Shown: in pieces, positions 1 through 7,777 of the stretch
Position numbering within the stretch: the first letter of the stretch is position 1
How the letters are laid out: the number at the start of each line of letters is the position of its first letter
DNA from: Natrinema gelatinilyticum
GTDB taxonomy: Archaea; Halobacteriota; Halobacteria; Halobacteriales; Natrialbaceae
Direction of reading: 5' to 3'
Assembly: GCF_024266705.1 (NCBI RefSeq)
Contig: NZ_CP100757.1
Span: forward strand, 620,001 to 684,000
Length of the DNA stretch: 64,000 nt
Made by a program: the position numbers and the translations under genes
Notes under the pieces: model-generated
Databases searched by the model: none
The model's input: the letters and a program-made list of their open reading frames with translations, nothing else
Told to the model about the DNA's origin: nothing

Positions 1-474
1 CAGCGCTGCCGCACCGGCGTGCACCCGAAACTGCTCCGGCGGTACAATGTAAAGGAAACGAGCCGTCAGTTCGAGAGCAAACCACCCACAGAGCGCGCCT
101 GTCGTCATTCCACCAACGAACTTCCGTGGTGTGGAGTATCTCCCGTCAGGATCTGCAAAAAGCGTGTACGTACCAGATGCGAGCGGGGGATAGACAAAAA
201 ACGAGATGATCGGGGAAGCGTTCGAGAGCCAGGTGATCGATCCAATAAGAACGGGGATGACGAAGAGCGCGGAGAAGTGGAGGAGATTTTCGGTATCTTC
301 GAGCCACCGCCGCAACGATTTCAATTCCCGTCGTTTAAGACGTCGCGCGTGGCGGCGGATCGAGTAGTATCGACCTCGCAGTGACTCGAGCATGAGTGAA
401 TGTATCGGGTACAACGGGAAGAAAATGTGGTGGTATACTGTTGCCCTGAAACTCCCGATCAGTAACCGAAACAT
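1..474 (-). CDS. HPP family integral membrane protein, N-terminal part (runs off window start)
   Basis: The reading frame is open from the ATG at 474 to base 1, giving 158 codons, so the C-terminus is missing because the window ends. The N-terminus is a basic segment rich in Arg and Leu. It is followed by membrane segments containing the features PPLASGTYTLFADPDGRYS and GGMTTGALCGWFALE, which resemble the HPP membrane domain of haloarchaea. An internal ATG at 393 is possible, but the frame stays hydrophobic upstream of it, so the ATG at 474 is preferred. It is transcribed divergently from the permease that starts at 505, with only about 30 bp between the two genes. HPP proteins are membrane proteins of poorly defined function; some are linked to nitrite transport in plants. 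The family call is by recall of sequence pattern. Confidence 0.7.
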   Translation of the reverse strand, partial: MFRLLIGSFRATVYHHIFFPLYPIHSLMLESLRGRYYSIRRHARRLKRRELKSLRRWLEDTENLLHFSALFVIPVLIGSITWLSNASPIISFFVYPPLASGTYTLFADPDGRYSTPRKFVGGMTTGALCGWFALELTARFLYIVPPEQFRVHAGAAAL

Positions 475-504
475 TAGTTGGGCTCTTTCCTCAAGTCCTA
501 GGTG

Positions 505-2919
505 ATGACGGACGGTACAGCGGACTCAGAGCCGACAGTAGCGCCTGAGTCCGACAGCGACGTCGAGACGGAGCTATCGCGCGACATGAGCCTCTTCGAC
601 ATCACCTTCATCGGCGTCGGGGCGATGATCGGTGCCGGCGTATTCGCCCTGACGGGCTTCGCTGCCGGCCTGGCCGGACCGGCACTTACGCTGGCGTTTC
701 TTCTGAACGGCTTCGTGGCCATATTTACGGCCGTCTCGTATGCGGAGCTGGGGGCCGCCTTTCCCGAAGCCGGTGGGGGGTACCTTTGGGTAAAGGAAGC
801 GCTCGTCGACCCGAACGGGTTCTTCGCTGGCTGGATGAGCTGGTTTGCCCACGCCGTCGCCTGTTCACTGTACGCTGTCACGTTTGGCGTCTTCGTAACC
901 GAATTCGTCGTCTATTCGGGCCTCCTTTCAGAGGGGTTCGTCCTGTTTGGAGTCTTCGATCGACTTCTGCTTGAGAAGCTACTCGCCGTCGTCGTGGTGA
1001 GCCTGTTCGCCTACATCAACTACCGCGGTGCCGAGGAGACCGGCAAAGCGGGCGTCGTCGTGACGGGCATCAAGGTAATCATTCTGACCGTCTTCGTTGG
1101 GTTCGGTATCCTCGCGACGATCAATACGCCGAACTGGCCGGCGAAGTTCGTCGCCCACCCTGAATTCGCCCCAAACGGCGTTATCGGCGTCATCGGTGCG
1201 ATGGGATTCACCTATATCGCGTTCGAAGGATACGAAATCATCGTTCAATCCGGCGAGGAAGTTGTCGACCCCGGAGAGAACGTTCCGAAAGCCGTCTTCT
1301 ATTCGTTGATGATCGTCGTACCGATCTACATACTCGTCTCGTTCGCCGCGCTCGGCGGCATCAGCGTCGGTCCCGAACTGGCAGCGCATGCGAACGTCGC
1401 CAGTGACGCTCCGACCTGGCGCCTGCTCGGAAACCTCGGTGAACTCGGTATCATAGAAGCCGCCGGTCAATTCGTTCCGTACGGCGTCCCGCTGTTGCTC
1501 GTCGCCGGTCTGACGGCGACGATGAGCGCGTTGAACGCGACCGTCTATTCCTCTTCTCGTGTCTCATTCGCGATGGGGCGGGATAGGGCTCTTCCCGCGG
1601 TATTCGACCGTATCCATCCCGAGAAGCGGACGCCACATTGGGCGATTTTCCTCTCGACGTTACTCATCGTGTTGATGGCCATCGCACTGCCCATAGAGGC
1701 GGTCGCCGCCTCGGCAGACATTATGTTCATTCTCCTCTTCGTCCAAGTCAACTGGACGGTCATCAAGATGCGCAAGACCCATCCGGATCTTCCGCGCACG
1801 TTCGAGGTACCCTACATGCCGTGGCCGCCACTGATCGGTATCCTCCTTCAGCTCCTGCTCACGCCGTTCCTCCTCTCCGCGCTCGGTTTGGAACTCGGTC
1901 TTGGCCCGGATTCACACGGGTTTATCGCACTTATCACTACCATCATTTGGATGGTGTTGGGCATCGGTGTCTACTACGGCTACTCAGAGCGGAAAGAAAT
2001 CGAAAAACTCGAGGAAGAGACGCCGACCGTGGCCACGGAGCAGGCACCGGCAACGCAGCGTCGTGCGCGGGATCAGCGGCTTCTCGTCCCGATCTCAAAT
2101 CCCGATAGCGTCGATCAATTGATGAAAACCGCGCTCGATCTTGCAGCGGAGCGGAACGCAGAGATCGAGGTGGTGAGCGTCGTGGAAGTCCCTCGACAGA
2201 CACCACTGTCCGAAGGACGAGAATTCGACGCACCCGAACGTGACGTCATCGAACGGGCGATGACCTACGCAACAGAAACCGAACACGATATTCCCGTAAG
2301 CGGCACGGTCCGAATCGGTCACGACGTGGGGAAGGCGATCCTAAATACGGTTTCGCAGGACGAGATCGACCTGGTGTTAATGGGTTGGCGTGGTCGGAGT
2401 CACCGGACCGACTACGTCCTCGGGAGCAATGTCGACCAGGTTGTGACCCAGGCGCGGTGTGACGTCCTCGTAAAGCGAATGAGCCCCACAGACGACATCG
2501 ATTCGATTCTCGTGCCGACTGCAGGCGGCCCCCACGCCCAGTTCGCCGCCGAAGTCGCACGGGCGATCGCCCATTCGACGGACGCGACCGTCGAAGTGAT
2601 TTACGTCACCGCGCCCGGGGAGGCCGGGGCTGATGAGGCGGAGCGAATCCTCAAGCGAACCGCAGCCGTACTCGAGGATGTTGATGTTACAACCGAGACC
2701 ATTGAGGGTGACGACGTCTCGAATACGATCGTGGAACGAGCCGAGAACCACGACGTAACGATCGTCGGGTCGTCTCGAGAAGGACTGTTACAACAACTCG
2801 TGTTCGGATCCGTTCCCGAAGAGGTCGGACAACGCGTGAATGGAGCGGTAATCATGGCAAAGCGATACATCGGGATCAAATCACGGGTAACGCGCTGGTT
2901 TCGAAACCAGCGAAACTGA
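505..2919 (+). CDS. APC-family amino acid permease fused to tandem UspA domains
   Basis: An 804-residue protein. Residues 30-490 form about twelve membrane segments with the APC signature near the start (GVGAMIGAGVFALTGFAAG), typical of cationic or general amino-acid permeases. After a charged linker, residues about 520-655 and 665-795 form two soluble UspA-like domains; the first carries a Usp-like GWRGRSHRTDYVLGS loop that may bind nucleotide. The protein would import amino acids while a cytoplasmic stress or nucleotide-sensing module modulates it. Permease-Usp fusions are known in haloarchaea. A GTG at 502 directly precedes the ATG chosen here. It is divergent from the HPP gene. The substrate cannot be read from the sequence. 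Confidence 0.9.
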   Translation: MTDGTADSEPTVAPESDSDVETELSRDMSLFDITFIGVGAMIGAGVFALTGFAAGLAGPALTLAFLLNGFVAIFTAVSYAELGAAFPEAGGGYLWVKEALVDPNGFFAGWMSWFAHAVACSLYAVTFGVFVTEFVVYSGLLSEGFVLFGVFDRLLLEKLLAVVVVSLFAYINYRGAEETGKAGVVVTGIKVIILTVFVGFGILATINTPNWPAKFVAHPEFAPNGVIGVIGAMGFTYIAFEGYEIIVQSGEEVVDPGENVPKAVFYSLMIVVPIYILVSFAALGGISVGPELAAHANVASDAPTWRLLGNLGELGIIEAAGQFVPYGVPLLLVAGLTATMSALNATVYSSSRVSFAMGRDRALPAVFDRIHPEKRTPHWAIFLSTLLIVLMAIALPIEAVAASADIMFILLFVQVNWTVIKMRKTHPDLPRTFEVPYMPWPPLIGILLQLLLTPFLLSALGLELGLGPDSHGFIALITTIIWMVLGIGVYYGYSERKEIEKLEEETPTVATEQAPATQRRARDQRLLVPISNPDSVDQLMKTALDLAAERNAEIEVVSVVEVPRQTPLSEGREFDAPERDVIERAMTYATETEHDIPVSGTVRIGHDVGKAILNTVSQDEIDLVLMGWRGRSHRTDYVLGSNVDQVVTQARCDVLVKRMSPTDDIDSILVPTAGGPHAQFAAEVARAIAHSTDATVEVIYVTAPGEAGADEAERILKRTAAVLEDVDVTTETIEGDDVSNTIVERAENHDVTIVGSSREGLLQQLVFGSVPEEVGQRVNGAVIMAKRYIGIKSRVTRWFRNQRN

Positions 2920-3057
2920 GTTTCAAATGTCACAGCCTTTGCCGGCCGGAGCAGTACTGTCCCGTTCAACTGGCTAACTACTGTCATGGCCTAACCTAGT
3001 CGTCCGATATTACAGAGTCGACCGAGAACTGACAATCCCTGCTCAAGCGCAGTTCTT

Positions 3058-4422
3058 TCAGTCCGCAGATTCCTCGACACCGGGCGTAATGTACGGAATT
3101 TCTTCTTCGATAATACGTCGTTCGAAGTAGAGGAGTTCGACGAGGAAGACAGCGGCAGCGATCAATATAACCGCGAAAAAGGTCCCTCGTTGTTCGACAT
3201 AGAGGTGATACAACATCAGGAAGAAGAAACCGATTGAACCAGCGGCACCGACGACAGGCGGCGTCGCGTTGATCTGATCCGCGTTGCGCCGAGTGAACGC
3301 GAGGACGCTCATCGCCCCGAAGACAACGATGAAGGACAACGACGCGAACGACGTGATCGCTTCCAGACTTCCGTAGGCGGTAAAAGCCATAGTGACGAGT
3401 CCAAGGAGGAGGAGTGTTCGCGTCGGGACGCCGCTCGCGCTTGTGTCCCCAACTCGGTCGGGAAGGAGGTCGTCCGAGAGCATTCCCTTGGCGAAGTATC
3501 CGGCTGAAAAGAGGGTCGCGTTGATTGCACTGCCTGTCGAGAACAGCGCAGACAGAGAAAGGACGATTCCACCGGCGGTAGCGTAGCCGATAACGCCGGC
3601 AATCGTCCGTGCAGCCTCGGTAAGGGCGGTGTGCGGATGCGATTGCAACGCCTCCGGAGCCAGGTTATACGTCGCGACCGCCACGATGACGTAGATAAAC
3701 ACAGCACTCGGAATTGCGATGTAGATCGCTTTCGGAATTTGGTCGAGAGGATTGTCCAAGCTCTCCTGATCATAGAACAGCAACTGCCAGCCCTGAAACG
3801 CGACGAACGAGACGGCACCCGCCATGATTGGACTGAATGTCGTGATCTCGGATATCCCCAGGTTCACAGGACCCGGTGATGCAAACAGCACGTAGACGAT
3901 GCCGCCAACGCCGAAGGTGAGCAAGACGAGTACTTTCGCACCGACGAGGACATTTTCGGCCGACCCCGTGGCACGCGCTCCGAGCAGATTGAGACCGACG
4001 AATCCGGCGACGGCGAGCACGGAAATAACCGGTCGAAGCGCCAGACCGGCCATCGAATCAGGGACGAGGGGGAGAGCGACTGCGAACTCGCCGAAAGCGA
4101 ATGCGTACATCGCCATCGAGCCGATGTACCCGACAAGGAGCGTCCATCCGACTATACCGGCGAAATCAGAGTTCCCGGTAAACGACTGGACGAACGTCAC
4201 CGATCCGCCGCCACTCCCGTCCTCCGCGGTAACGAGTTCGTTCAACCCAACATAGGAATACCCGGCGCAGATGGCTACGATTCCCGCCAAAATAAAGGCA
4301 AGCCACGTCGCTGCGCCCGTGATCTGAGTCACAACACCCAACACGGCGTAGATGCCGCCGCCGATCATGCCACCGAGGGCGATCGAGACAGCCTCGGTGA
4401 GTCCGAAGTTTCCTTCGCTCAT
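3058..4422 (-). CDS. APC superfamily amino acid permease
   Basis: A 454-residue, strongly hydrophobic protein with about twelve predicted membrane segments. The first segment has the APC motif SIALGGMIGGGIYAVLGVV. Later segments contain FVAFQGWQLLFYDQESL, where other APC members have FAFEGFE. It ends in a short charged tail and, unlike the permease at 505, has no Usp domain. It is convergent with that permease, with about 140 bp between the stops. It is likely a secondary amino-acid or polyamine transporter of the cell membrane; the substrate is unknown. The start was chosen because the ATG at 4422 immediately precedes the first membrane segment. Confidence 0.85.
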   Translation of the reverse strand: MSEGNFGLTEAVSIALGGMIGGGIYAVLGVVTQITGAATWLAFILAGIVAICAGYSYVGLNELVTAEDGSGGGSVTFVQSFTGNSDFAGIVGWTLLVGYIGSMAMYAFAFGEFAVALPLVPDSMAGLALRPVISVLAVAGFVGLNLLGARATGSAENVLVGAKVLVLLTFGVGGIVYVLFASPGPVNLGISEITTFSPIMAGAVSFVAFQGWQLLFYDQESLDNPLDQIPKAIYIAIPSAVFIYVIVAVATYNLAPEALQSHPHTALTEAARTIAGVIGYATAGGIVLSLSALFSTGSAINATLFSAGYFAKGMLSDDLLPDRVGDTSASGVPTRTLLLLGLVTMAFTAYGSLEAITSFASLSFIVVFGAMSVLAFTRRNADQINATPPVVGAAGSIGFFFLMLYHLYVEQRGTFFAVILIAAAVFLVELLYFERRIIEEEIPYITPGVEESAD

Positions 4423-4826
4423 GGATCGTCGACATTACAAGTTCGAGCCGGGTATGTCTGTTCCCATTGGTGGGATTTCCGCATCGCCTCCTTCAACTCC
4501 AAAGAGTGGTTTAATCGTGACAGATCACGAACAAAACGTCTTCCCACGGTAGAAAGATCTCGTTTCAGTATGATGGCTACAGGAATGTTATTACTCATCT
4601 TCGTCCGGCTACTAACCCCCAGAAAACTATTCCATCTGAAACCGATCGGGTTCCAACGCTAGATCAGTTCGCTTATCCTGATATCAGTAGCTCTAATAGA
4701 CGGAATACCAGAGACGCAACGTGTGACAAATAATCATTCGGGCAACGCGAATCAATCTCCCCTGATATGGACCTGACTCGATCCATCAGTTCCCCAAATC
4801 ATCGTGCTAACAGCACCAAAGCCGAG
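4423..4826. other. Intergenic region without a recognisable gene
   Basis: About 400 bp between the permease start and the left copy of the 22-bp direct repeat. It is less GC-rich than the flanking genes. No convincing protein, RNA or repeat was found. It must hold the permease promoter on the minus strand. Confidence 0.5.
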
Positions 4827-4848
4827 ATAACAACCCCTTAGTTATTGT
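4827..4848. repeat. 22-bp direct repeat, left copy
   Basis: The 22 bases here recur exactly at 6796-6817. The repeat is itself an imperfect palindrome: ATAAC at the left and GTTAT toward the right around a CCCCTTA core. Base 4848 is part of the DUF106 stop codon. The two copies enclose the DUF106 gene and the IS5-type element, so they could be attachment-site halves, a long target duplication, or recombination footprints. Confidence 0.85.
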
Positions 4849-5741
4849 TACGTCGGGATCGGAAGTCGATTAGCGAATAATTTTCTGATTATCTGGCGGG
4901 ACGCCATTGAGCACAGGAAGTACCAAAAGATCCAGGCCGGCATAAAACCGAATACGGCTTCTTGCCACCTGACAGGGCCAGCGATGGGAAAAATCATACC
5001 TATTTCTCCCGCGGCGAGGTGTCCACCCCGAATTTTCCAGCGCAGCCAGAGAAAGACCGGTATCGTCAGGAGCATCGTCCAGACCATGGGCCGGAACTGA
5101 AGCTTGAACATCCCCACGTTGTCACCCGCGGCCTCCATCTGCTCTTGCCGAATTCGTTTGAGCACCTCGTCATCACCCCGCTCTTTGGCAGCCGTGCGCC
5201 GCTCACTTAAGTCACGCATTCGCTCTCGATACGCCTCCATCTTCTCGTAGTCCATGAGCCACGACTGTAACACAGTCGAATAGAGACCTGTTACGACCGC
5301 CAGCAAAATCACGACAGCATAAAAAGGCACGATATCCGTAAGAGGGGCCAGAAAGATGTTGTCGAGGGACGCGACGACATCCCGAATCTCCGAGTTCCAG
5401 TATCCCATGAAAAGAACAAGCGTAACCAACCCGGCGACTTTGTCGTACCACTTCCACGACTCGGGTTCAATCTCATCGAACTTCCCACTGGCGGTTATCT
5501 CCGTTTCACCCTTCTTGAGCGCACGGCGAACCCTCTCGGAGTCCGCGAGGACGAATCCACTGCTCCCGCTGACGAGAACGTCCTGGCTAAGTAATTTGCC
5601 CCACTGACTACTTGATACTGTATCGCTGACGTCTTCCCATCGAATCTCCTCGTTTCCCTCGTCCGTCCGCTCAAATATTACGCCAAGAGCCTCTCTGGTC
5701 ACATCGCTATCGAGAAGTATTTCTAATTGCTCTGCTGGCAT
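4848..5741 (-). CDS. DUF106 / EMC3-TMCO1-like membrane protein (Oxa1/YidC superfamily)
   Basis: A 297-residue protein. Residues 1-85 are a soluble, winged-helix-like N-terminus containing QWGKLLSQDVLVSGSSGFVLAD. A membrane segment near 100-115 and another near 130-155 follow, then a charged cytoplasmic coiled coil (MEAYRERMRDLSERRTAAKER), then the conserved MFKLQFRPMVW segment and more membrane helices. This is the layout of archaeal DUF106 proteins, which belong to the Oxa1/YidC/EMC3 insertase superfamily and act in membrane-protein insertion. The gene sits alone between direct repeats, and an insertion sequence lies about 43 bp upstream of its ATG. The native promoter may therefore be separated or replaced. 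It may be a second, mobile copy beside the housekeeping one; that is inference. Confidence 0.8.
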   Translation of the reverse strand: MPAEQLEILLDSDVTREALGVIFERTDEGNEEIRWEDVSDTVSSSQWGKLLSQDVLVSGSSGFVLADSERVRRALKKGETEITASGKFDEIEPESWKWYDKVAGLVTLVLFMGYWNSEIRDVVASLDNIFLAPLTDIVPFYAVVILLAVVTGLYSTVLQSWLMDYEKMEAYRERMRDLSERRTAAKERGDDEVLKRIRQEQMEAAGDNVGMFKLQFRPMVWTMLLTIPVFLWLRWKIRGGHLAAGEIGMIFPIAGPVRWQEAVFGFMPAWIFWYFLCSMASRQIIRKLFANRLPIPT

Positions 5742-5783
5742 CGCCTTGTATCCAGTTTCTCACCGAGGGGTATCAACTTTTCT

Positions 5784-6739
5784 GGTTCATCGGCTGTGTT
5801 GAATCACTAGACGGCGGCGGAACAAGTCAGTAAATCAAAGGAGTTGAAGCGGGAGGCTGCGAGTGTTCATGACGCAAATCTCCCGCTTCATTGGGGAAGT
5901 TGTGCCGATTGCTCAAAACGTTACTGGCGATGGAGACGAATCCGCCGCCCCGGAAGGTGGCGGCGGATTCGCCGACTATGCCCTCGTTTCACTCCACTGT
6001 CTGCGGATTTACCTCGATACGTCCTACCGGATGACGATTGACCTGCTCAAGGAGATGCCACAAATAACCGGAGAGATCGGCCTCAGCGCGGCCGATCTCC
6101 CCTGTCCATCCACGTTGTGTAAAGCGTTCGATCGGATCAGTATGAGCGTCTGTCGAGTGCTACTGCGCCAGTCGGCGCAGCTGCACGATCCCTCGAAACA
6201 CGGCGCTATTGACGCCACATTCTACGAGCGATCAGCCGCGAGCCGTCATTACTGTCAGCGAATAAGCTACCGCGTCCAGAAGCTCAAAGTGACGAAACTC
6301 GTCGATACGGAGTCTCAAGCCGTCCTCGACGTACACTGCTCGACAAACCGGGAAGGAAGTGACGCAGACCTCGCCGAGCAGATCGCCCGCCGAAACGCGG
6401 GCGATCTGCGGTCTCTGGCCGCCGATAAGGGCTACGACAAGCAATCGCTCCGCGAAGCACTCCGTGAACTCGGCATCAGACCGCTGATCAAGCATCGTAT
6501 CTTCGCTCCGTACGACCACGCGCACAACGCCAGAATCGACGAACAACGCTACAATCAGCGCTCTATGACGGAAACCGTGAACTCGGCTGTCAAGCGCTCG
6601 CTCGGCTTCGCCGTGCGAGCGCGTTCTTGGTTCCGTGAGTTCCGCGAAATCGCCCTGATGTGTGTCGTCTACAACATCAAGCGTGCCGTGAAACAGTGAA
6701 TTCCGATTCCGTATGGCGATTCAACACGGCCGGTTCATC
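5784..6739 (+). mobile_element. IS5-family (ISH1-like) insertion sequence with 8-bp target duplication
   Basis: The element spans 5792-6731 (940 bp). Its terminal inverted repeats are GGCTGTGTTGAATC at 5792-5805 and GATTCAACACGGCC at 6718-6731, which agree at 13 of 14 positions. The 8-bp sequence GGTTCATC is duplicated on each side (5784-5791 and 6732-6739). It encodes one intact DDE transposase. An 8-bp duplication fits ISH1-type members of IS5. It is inserted in the region upstream of the DUF106 gene. Intact ends and ORF point to a recent, possibly active insertion. Confidence 0.9.
5863..6699 (+). CDS. IS5-family DDE transposase
   Basis: A 278-residue transposase, uninterrupted, filling most of the 940-bp element. 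The catalytic triad is readable as D117 (AIDATFYERS), D188 (LAADKGYD) and E237 (SMTETVNSAVKR), the order and spacing of the IS4/IS5 DDE superfamily. It starts at GTG 5863 or at the ATG at 5869 two codons later. It catalyses cut-and-paste movement of the element. It is transcribed away from the DUF106 gene. Confidence 0.92.
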   Translation: MFMTQISRFIGEVVPIAQNVTGDGDESAAPEGGGGFADYALVSLHCLRIYLDTSYRMTIDLLKEMPQITGEIGLSAADLPCPSTLCKAFDRISMSVCRVLLRQSAQLHDPSKHGAIDATFYERSAASRHYCQRISYRVQKLKVTKLVDTESQAVLDVHCSTNREGSDADLAEQIARRNAGDLRSLAADKGYDKQSLREALRELGIRPLIKHRIFAPYDHAHNARIDEQRYNQRSMTETVNSAVKRSLGFAVRARSWFREFREIALMCVVYNIKRAVKQ

Positions 6740-6795
6740 GGATTGCATCCCGATCCATCCAATGAGTTGCGATGGCGGGCGGTCGGCGTCATCTA

Positions 6796-6817
6796 ATAAC
6801 AACCCCTTAGTTATTGT
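6796..6817. repeat. 22-bp direct repeat, right copy
   Basis: Identical in all 22 bases to 4827-4848. The similarity ends at the repeat edges, apart from two more bases of partial match on the right. If the IS5-type element is removed, the segment between the copies is about 1.0 kb and contains only the DUF106 gene with roughly 110 bp of upstream sequence. Confidence 0.85.
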
Positions 6818-6970
6818 CACAAGTACACTCGTTCGACTTCAGTGACGTCGTCGGCCATGTTGGTTATGCAGAAACGAACGTTGATATCGGCGGCAACCCG
6901 TTCTCGGAACAATGGTAGTTTGGTGACACGGGTCGTAACGAATATTATCTCAGACGTCGTGCCTTGTCGC

Positions 6971-7195
6971 ATGGGTCACAATATGGGTCTCGACTATGCA
7001 ACGTACGCGAAACGTGGCTTCCTACTCGGCCTCGCTCTCTTTCTCTTCGGCGCACTTGGAGCAATAGTTGCATCGAGGATAGGGCCGTTCCCGGGTTGGG
7101 AAAGAACGCTTCTCTCCGATTCGATGATCCTCGGTTTTTCGCTTGGCTTCATCTCTGTCTTCGGATTCGGAATCGTCCTCCCGCTCACCGACTGA
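6971..7195 (+). CDS. Small two-helix membrane protein, haloarchaeal conserved
   Basis: A 74-residue protein starting at the ATG at 6971; upstream in-frame codons look non-coding. A short polar start (LDYATYAKRG) leads into a hydrophobic helix (FLLGLALFLFGALGAIVA). A loop containing PFPGWERTLLSDS follows, then a second helix ending in FGFGIVLPLTD. This layout matches a family of small haloarchaeal membrane proteins of unknown function (DUF7860-like, by recall). It lies just outside the right 22-bp repeat, so it may mark the original chromosome. No function is assigned. Confidence 0.65.
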   Translation: MGHNMGLDYATYAKRGFLLGLALFLFGALGAIVASRIGPFPGWERTLLSDSMILGFSLGFISVFGFGIVLPLTD

Positions 7196-7414
7196 TCGCC
7201 CGATAGGCCCCGGTACTCTGGCAATAGATGCCATATTCAAACCGGCGAAATTCTGCACAAATACCTCGATGAGCGTGATATGATTTCATATGATGCCCAC
7301 CTTCGAACCAGTGATGCTGGGCATGCATATCGTTTTGTCACCCCCCCCTATGCTGTAGACGCTATCGTAGGTGACTATTCCAGCTATTCGTTCGGAACCA
7401 CGTGGGGGTATTTC

Positions 7415-7633
7415 CTAAATGTCGATGTCGACGACTTCTTCAGTTCTACAGTCCGGGCAGGTCAGCCGGTATTGAATGTGTCCTGTCTTGGGATTCGTCT
7501 CGACGTGAGTGTCCCACTCGTCGTGGAGCACGGACGCCTCGAACTCGCATCCACTGCAAGACAATTGCTTATGCTCGAGGCTCTTGATGAAGGCGTTGAC
7601 GCCTTTTTCGTGCTCGTCAGTAAAGCGGCTCAT
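7415..7633 (-). CDS. Small zinc-ribbon protein
   Basis: A 72-residue protein starting at the ATG at 7633. It contains two Cys pairs, CSGC near residue 25 and CPDC near residue 60, with acidic and aromatic residues between. This is the arrangement of the small CPxCG-related zinc-finger proteins common in haloarchaea. Such proteins probably mediate protein or nucleic-acid contacts. It lies 144 bp downstream of the SMC-related gene on the same strand and could be its last operon member. A longer in-frame start at 7687 is possible. A plus-strand frame over the same DNA lacks any family signature. Confidence 0.65.
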   Translation of the reverse strand: MSRFTDEHEKGVNAFIKSLEHKQLSCSGCEFEASVLHDEWDTHVETNPKTGHIQYRLTCPDCRTEEVVDIDI

Positions 7634-7777
7634 CAAGTGACAATCTTGTCGCCACTTACTAAACTGTGTCGGGGAATCGACTCGCACATATGCAGTCAGA
7701 TACCGATGATGCGCCTGCTAACTTCGAGGGCGGACAATCCCAAATCAGGGGCGAAAGACATTGCTAACGTCACAATT

